A stretch of 64,000 bases of DNA, taken from contig NZ_NRRD01000008.1 of the NCBI RefSeq assembly GCF_020023995.1, positions 56,640-120,639 of the forward strand, written 5' to 3'. Numbering within the stretch: position 1 is the stretch's first letter; each line of letters opens with the position of its first letter. The notes beneath the pieces are model-generated. The model was given only the letters and a program-made list of their open reading frames with translations. It did no database searches and was not told where the DNA came from. The position numbers were made by a program, and so were the translations under genes. This DNA is from Rhodobacter sp. TJ_12. GTDB taxonomy: Bacteria; Pseudomonadota; Alphaproteobacteria; Rhodobacterales; Rhodobacteraceae. Shown piece after piece: positions 59,558-64,000 of the stretch.

Positions 59558-61084
59558 CTAGCTACGCCAGAAATCCGGGTTGAAAAGCGCAATGATCGCC
59601 AAGGTCTCCAGCCGCCCCAGCACCATCGCCAGCGCCAGCATCACCTTGGGCTCGGTGCCCAGCACCGTCCAGTCAATCGGCTGGTCCACCGCGACCGCCG
59701 CCAATTGCCCGGTGTTGGACAGCGCCGCGATGGACAAGATCAGCGCGGGCTCGAATTCATTGTCATAGGCCGTCACCGCCAGCATCACCCCGGCAATCGA
59801 CAAGGCAAACAGCATGAAGAAAATCCAGGCGATATAGGCGCCCTCGCGGCGCAACCGCCGGGCCACCGGCCCACCGCCCGCCACCGATTGCGGATGCACC
59901 AGCTTTTCCATCTCGCGCTGGCCCAGCCGAAACAGCGCATAGACGCGCAACAGTTTCACGCCGCCTGCGGTCGTGGCGATGCCGCCGCCGGTGATGGCAA
60001 GCCCGGCCAAAATCACCCCCGGCGTCCCCAGCCCCGACCAAGACCGCGCATCGTTCCAGCTTGTGCTTTCAAAGCCGGTGGTGGTCAAGAATGACAGCGC
60101 GGTGAACAGGCTACCCCAAAGCGAGCGCAAGATCGCGGGCAGCGCCTGTTTCGCGCTGTCGATATCCAGCGCGGCGATCCAGTGCCGGGCAAACAAAAAC
60201 AGCGTCACCATCGCCACCAACGCCCCGGCCAGCAGCAATTCTGGATCGTCGCGCAGCTTTTCGGTGGCGCGCAGTTCGCCCCCGCCGGGCCACAGCCGCC
60301 GCGACAATGTCGGGATCAAAAACAGGAAGATCAGCACCTCGCCAAACAAGCCCGAGGGCGCATCACCCGGATGCGACAGGCTGGTGATCCCCGAGGTGGA
60401 CAGCGTCGAAAACGCATGGATCAGCGCCACCTCTGCCGGATCGCCCGCCAGCATCAGCCCGCCCCACAGCGCGACCGTCAGCCCGGCATAAGCCGGCCCC
60501 AAAACCCGCAGGTAATGCGCGATCCGCTCGCCCGGCTCGGAAACGCCATCGCGCAAGAAAGACGGGGCCACCCCGCTTTGCTGCCCAAAACTGCCCGCGA
60601 AAAAGATTTCGAACCCGCCGATCCGCAAGGGGGCCAGCACCGCAATCGCCATCACAAGGATGAAAAAGCCCCCCATCCAGCCCACTAACGCGCGCCACAG
60701 ATGCAGGCTCAGCGGCAGCCGTTCGGGCGCGTAAAGCGTGGCACCGGTGGTCGAAAAGCTCGACACCATCTCCCACCACGCATTCAAAAGGCCGGTATTG
60801 CGGATCGATTCGGCAAAAGGCACCGCCAGCATCAGCGGCAGCACCAAAAACGCAGCAAACAGCGTCAACAGCAACGAGCGTTCGCGGTTTTGCCGCGGGT
60901 TGGCGGCCGCCGCCAGCCCGATCACCAAAGACACCATGGTGAACAGCAGCGACGATTGCAGAAAAACCCGCGCCACCCGCGCCTGTTGTTCGATCACCGC
61001 GCTGATCGCGGGCACCAGCATCGCCAGCGAGGCCAGCAGCATCAACTGCACGAAAAGCGGAAGCTGTGTGAAAAGCCGCGCCAC
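59558..61084 (-). CDS. trkH: Trk potassium uptake system membrane subunit TrkH
   Basis: A 508-residue potassium-conducting membrane protein with about ten hydrophobic segments. The pore-loop selectivity residues are visible in SSFSTTGATL, STLSTSGITSL, SFLTTTGFEST and ALSNTGQLA, the four P-loops of the family. The GTG start at 61084 has GAGG upstream and lies 7 bp after the trkA stop; frames further upstream read through trkA sequence. It works with TrkA and serves turgor control. Confidence 0.95.
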   Translation of the reverse strand: MARLFTQLPLFVQLMLLASLAMLVPAISAVIEQQARVARVFLQSSLLFTMVSLVIGLAAAANPRQNRERSLLLTLFAAFLVLPLMLAVPFAESIRNTGLLNAWWEMVSSFSTTGATLYAPERLPLSLHLWRALVGWMGGFFILVMAIAVLAPLRIGGFEIFFAGSFGQQSGVAPSFLRDGVSEPGERIAHYLRVLGPAYAGLTVALWGGLMLAGDPAEVALIHAFSTLSTSGITSLSHPGDAPSGLFGEVLIFLFLIPTLSRRLWPGGGELRATEKLRDDPELLLAGALVAMVTLFLFARHWIAALDIDSAKQALPAILRSLWGSLFTALSFLTTTGFESTSWNDARSWSGLGTPGVILAGLAITGGGIATTAGGVKLLRVYALFRLGQREMEKLVHPQSVAGGGPVARRLRREGAYIAWIFFMLFALSIAGVMLAVTAYDNEFEPALILSIAALSNTGQLAAVAVDQPIDWTVLGTEPKVMLALAMVLGRLETLAIIALFNPDFWRS

Positions 61085-61091
61085 CGGGGCC

Positions 61092-62468
61092 TCAGAAGAA
61101 ATCGATGGAGACTTGCAACAGCCGCTCCACCTCGGGGATATCTTTGGACAGGGCAAAGAGAACGATCACGTCGTTTTCCTCGACCTTGGTATCGCCCGCG
61201 GGTTTCATCACCCGCTCGCCCTTGCGCAAGGCACCGACCAGCACGCCTTCGGGGAAGTCTATCTCGCGCACCATCCGCCCAGCAATGGGCGAGGTGGACA
61301 GAACCACCGCTTCGATGATCTCGGCCTCGGCATCGCCAATCGAATAGACGCCGCGCACCTTGCCGTGGCGGATATGGCGCAAGATCGACGAAACGGTGAT
61401 CGCGCGCGGGTTGATATAGGCATCAATATCCAGCGTCGCCATCAGCGGCACCAGCGTCGGATCATTCACAAGCGAGATCGCCATTTTGCACCCCACCTGC
61501 TTGGCGCGCACCGAGGCCAAGATATTCGTCTTGTCATCATCGGTCACCGCCAAAACCGCATCGGCGCGGGCCACATTGGCCTCTTCCATCATCTCGGTGC
61601 CCATGCCGTCGCCATGCAGCACGATGGTGCGTTCCAGCGCATCGGCGGCCTCTTCAGCGGTGGCGCGGTCACGCTCGATGATCTTCACCCGCACCCGGTC
61701 AGACCGGGCCTCCAGCGCCTTGGCCACGCCAAGGCCCACGATCCCGCCGCCGATAATGGTGATGCGTTCTTGTTTTTTTGTTGCCTTTCCAAAGATTTCC
61801 AGCGTGCGGTTGATGTCTTGAGTCAAGGTAAAGACGTAGATTTGATCGCCCGCGAACAACTGATCGCCCGGCTCGGGCGCAAACAACCGCCCCTCGCGGC
61901 GCACGCCCACCACCATCGCGCCCAAGGTCGGGAACAGGTCGTTCAGTTGGCGCAGCGGCGTGTCCAGCACCGGGCAATCTTCTTCCAAGGCAATGCCCAG
62001 CAATTGCACCGCGCCCGACAAAAAGCTTTCGGTGTCGAAGGTCGCGGGGGCCAAAAGCCGCTGGATCGCCGCATCGGCCACTTCGCGCTCGGGCGAGATG
62101 ATCACATCGATGGGCAGGTGATCGCGGCGATACAAATCGGCATATTGCGGCGCCATATAGGTTTGCGCGCGCAGCCGGGCGATTTTGCGGGTCACGCCAA
62201 AGACCGATTGCGCCACCTGACAGGTGACCATGTTCACCTCGTCCGAATAGGTGGCGGCGATAATCAGATCGCAATCGCGCGCGCCCGCCCGGTCCAACAC
62301 ATCGGGATGCGAGGCAAACCCCACCACGCCTTTGACATCCAACAAATCCGAGGCGCGGCGCACCAATTCGGGGTTGGTGTCGATCACGGTCACATCGTTG
62401 CGTTCCCCGGCCAGATGGCGGGCAATCTGCCAGCCCACCTGCCCCGCGCCGCAGATGATCACCTTCAT
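61092..62468 (-). CDS. trkA: Trk potassium uptake regulator TrkA
   Basis: Cytosolic NAD(H)- and nucleotide-binding subunit that gates TrkH. The 458-residue product carries two RCK modules. The first Rossmann motif is IICGAGQVGWQIARHLAG at residues 4-21 with the acidic VIDTN. The second is IIGGGIVGLGVAKALEARSD near residue 235, each followed by a TrkA-C domain. It lies upstream of trkH and downstream of ntrX, the usual alphaproteobacterial order. Confidence 0.97.
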   Translation of the reverse strand: MKVIICGAGQVGWQIARHLAGERNDVTVIDTNPELVRRASDLLDVKGVVGFASHPDVLDRAGARDCDLIIAATYSDEVNMVTCQVAQSVFGVTRKIARLRAQTYMAPQYADLYRRDHLPIDVIISPEREVADAAIQRLLAPATFDTESFLSGAVQLLGIALEEDCPVLDTPLRQLNDLFPTLGAMVVGVRREGRLFAPEPGDQLFAGDQIYVFTLTQDINRTLEIFGKATKKQERITIIGGGIVGLGVAKALEARSDRVRVKIIERDRATAEEAADALERTIVLHGDGMGTEMMEEANVARADAVLAVTDDDKTNILASVRAKQVGCKMAISLVNDPTLVPLMATLDIDAYINPRAITVSSILRHIRHGKVRGVYSIGDAEAEIIEAVVLSTSPIAGRMVREIDFPEGVLVGALRKGERVMKPAGDTKVEENDVIVLFALSKDIPEVERLLQVSIDFF

Positions 62469-62547
62469 CGCCCGACCTCCGTCTGCCTGTTTCGTCTTCT
62501 ATGATGGGCGCGCGGCAGGGTCAATCAAGGCGCGCTTGGTCCTCCGC

Positions 62548-63966
62548 TCAGCCGCGCGCCTCGGCACTGTCGGGCTCCTCTTCGCCCTCGGCCCCGCGCC
62601 CGCCAGCCTTTGCCCCGGTCACCACGCCCAAGGATTTCAATTTGCGATGCAGCGCCGAGCGTTCCATGCCCACAAAGGCCGCCGTGCGCGAGATATTACC
62701 GCCAAACCGGTTGATCTGGGTCAGCAAATATTCGCGTTCGAACAGTTCGCGCGCCTCGCGCAGCGGCAGCGCCGCCAATTGCCCGCCCAGCACGATCCGC
62801 CCCTCGTCGGGCGCGGCAGCGCCTTCGGTGAATTCCTTTGCCTCGATCGGGCCGGTGCCCTCGCCCAAGATCAAGACCCGCTCGATCATATTGCGCAACT
62901 GCCGAATATTGCCGGGCCACTCCATGGTTTGCAGGCTTGCTGCCGCCTCTTCGGAAATTTCCCGCGCCGTCAGCCCCTGCGTGCGGTTGAACACCTCGAT
63001 GAAATGGCGCGCCAGCACCGGCACATCTTCGCGCCGTTCGGCCAAACTGGGCACCGCAATCGGCACCACATTGAGCCGGTCATAAAGCTCCTGCCGGAAC
63101 CGCCCGGCGGCAATTTCGGCGGGCAGGTTGCGCGTGGTCGAGGAAATCACCCGCAGATCGACGCGCACCTTGTCGGTGCCGCCCAGCCGGGTGAATTGCT
63201 GTTCGGTCAACACGCGCAAAATTTTCGACTGCGTGCCCAGCGGCATCTCGGCCACTTCGTCGAAATAGATCACCCCGCCATGCGCCTGCTCCAAAAGCCC
63301 TTTTTCCACGCCGCGTTCGGGGGTTTCGCGGCCAAACAGCACCTCTTCCATCCGTTCGGGCGCAATGGTGGCGGAATTGACGGTAACAAAAGGCGCGCTG
63401 GCACGGGTCGAATGCTCATGGATGAAGCGCGCGGCCGATTCCTTGCCCGATCCGGGCTCGCCCGTCAGCATCACCCGCCCGTTCGACTTGGTGACCTTTT
63501 CCAATTGGTCCTTGAAGCGCTTGAAGGCCGCCGATTGGCCGATCATCTCGCCCGAATGCAGATCACGCCGCCGCAGGTTCGAGTTTTCGCGCCGCAACCG
63601 GCTGGTTTCCATCGCCCGTGAAATCACGACCATCAACTGATCAATGTTGAAGGGCTTGGCGATGTAGTCATAGGCCCCCTGCTTGATCGCGGCCACCGCG
63701 ATCTCGATATTGCCATGCCCCGAGATGATGATGATCGGAATATCCGGGTTGTCGCGTTTGACGGTTTTCAAAATGTCGATCCCGTCCATCTGGCTGTCTT
63801 TAAGCCAGATATCGAGGATCATCAGCGCCGGCGCCTCGGCGTTGATGGCGGCCATGCAATCATCCGAATTGGCGGCGGTGCGGGTGGCAAAGCCCTCGTC
63901 GCCCAAAATATCGGCGATCAGGTCACGGATGTCTTTTTCGTCATCGACGATCAGGATGTCACTCAT
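62548..63966 (-). CDS. ntrX: NtrX-type response regulator, AAA+ domain without GAFTGA
   Basis: A 472-residue regulator, partner of the NtrY kinase. The receiver domain has the acidic pair at residues 8-9 and phospho-acceptor Asp52 in MILDIWLKDSQMDGID. The AAA+ domain has Walker A GEPGSGKES and Walker B VIYFDEVAEM. The C-terminal Fis-type helix-turn-helix is NISRTAAFVGMERSALHRKL. The sigma-54 contact loop GAFTGA is absent: the segment between VLFGRE and GLLEQAHGG has no such motif. The protein therefore probably acts with sigma-70 or as a repressor. ATG 63966 is preferred to GTG 63975. The upstream ntrY gene would lie outside the window. Confidence 0.95.
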   Translation of the reverse strand: MSDILIVDDEKDIRDLIADILGDEGFATRTAANSDDCMAAINAEAPALMILDIWLKDSQMDGIDILKTVKRDNPDIPIIIISGHGNIEIAVAAIKQGAYDYIAKPFNIDQLMVVISRAMETSRLRRENSNLRRRDLHSGEMIGQSAAFKRFKDQLEKVTKSNGRVMLTGEPGSGKESAARFIHEHSTRASAPFVTVNSATIAPERMEEVLFGRETPERGVEKGLLEQAHGGVIYFDEVAEMPLGTQSKILRVLTEQQFTRLGGTDKVRVDLRVISSTTRNLPAEIAAGRFRQELYDRLNVVPIAVPSLAERREDVPVLARHFIEVFNRTQGLTAREISEEAAASLQTMEWPGNIRQLRNMIERVLILGEGTGPIEAKEFTEGAAAPDEGRIVLGGQLAALPLREARELFEREYLLTQINRFGGNISRTAAFVGMERSALHRKLKSLGVVTGAKAGGRGAEGEEEPDSAEARG

Positions 63967-64000
63967 AGCGCTCACTCTCGGGGTCTCGGGGGGTCTCGGG

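Noticed and set aside
59523..59558. Inverted repeat GCGCAAA/TTTGCGC at the end of trkH as a terminator
   Set aside because: The loop is over 20 nt and the stem overlaps the trkH stop; it is too weak to call.

Overview
The window comes from a GC-rich alphaproteobacterium of the Rhodobacter type (order Rhodobacterales). The evidence is a complete form II Calvin-Benson-Bassham operon in the order cbbR / cbbF-P-T-G-A-M-E..Z-Y, the ntrX-trkA-trkH-hfq-hflX block, a Rhodobacter-type HemB without the zinc cysteines, and short leaderless gene junctions with many ATGA overlaps. Nearly all of it is core chromosome. I see no tRNA or rRNA gene, CRISPR array, insertion sequence, integrase, phage gene or plasmid origin.

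Layout. 1-3.4 kb: the end of a yicC gene, gmk, a gamma-carbonic-anhydrase-like protein, a small unknown gene and a soluble PhoR-like kinase. 3.4-16.2 kb: carbohydrate storage, with a GH13 alpha-glucosidase divergent from a tight operon glgP-glgB-glgC-glgA-glgX-pgm for glycogen synthesis and breakdown. 16.2-16.5 kb: an AT-richer gap. 16.5-17.9 kb: a quinone oxidoreductase and an AhpD-like protein. 17.9-29.6 kb: CO2 fixation, with cbbR divergent from a ten-gene operon that ends in a redoxin and the two metabolite-repair phosphatases cbbZ and cbbY, followed by a DUF442-type protein. 29.7-30.8 kb: a LuxR-type regulator followed by a stretch that folds into four consecutive hairpins ending in a strong terminator. 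30.8-36.4 kb: rpsB-tsf, the pseudouridine catabolic pair psuK-psuG, a DUF502 membrane protein and a 3-hydroxybutyrate dehydrogenase. 36.4-39.0 kb: a probable small RNA, a peptide-binding protein, an entericidin-like lipoprotein and a CsbD-like protein. 39.0-43.7 kb: an XRE-cupin regulator divergent from an acyl-CoA-ligase / DsbA / MFS group, then an XRE protein. 43.7-46.8 kb: a glycine betaine/choline ABC transporter. 47-55.2 kb: mfd, hemB, a SYLF lipoprotein, a lytic transglycosylase, ssb and a beta-hydroxyacid dehydrogenase. 55.3-64 kb: a penicillin-acylase family protein, then hflX, hfq, trkH, trkA and ntrX on the minus strand.

How it fits together. Carbon fixed through RuBisCO form II passes via triose and hexose phosphates to glucose-1-phosphate (Pgm) and into glycogen (GlgC, A, B); GlgP and GlgX return it. 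CbbZ and CbbY remove toxic RuBisCO side products. ProXWV and TrkAH serve osmotic adaptation, and Hfq implies an active small-RNA network. Two candidate RNA genes are visible here, at 36.5 kb and 30.6 kb. They are the least explained features of the window. I did not find a convincing new multi-gene system.
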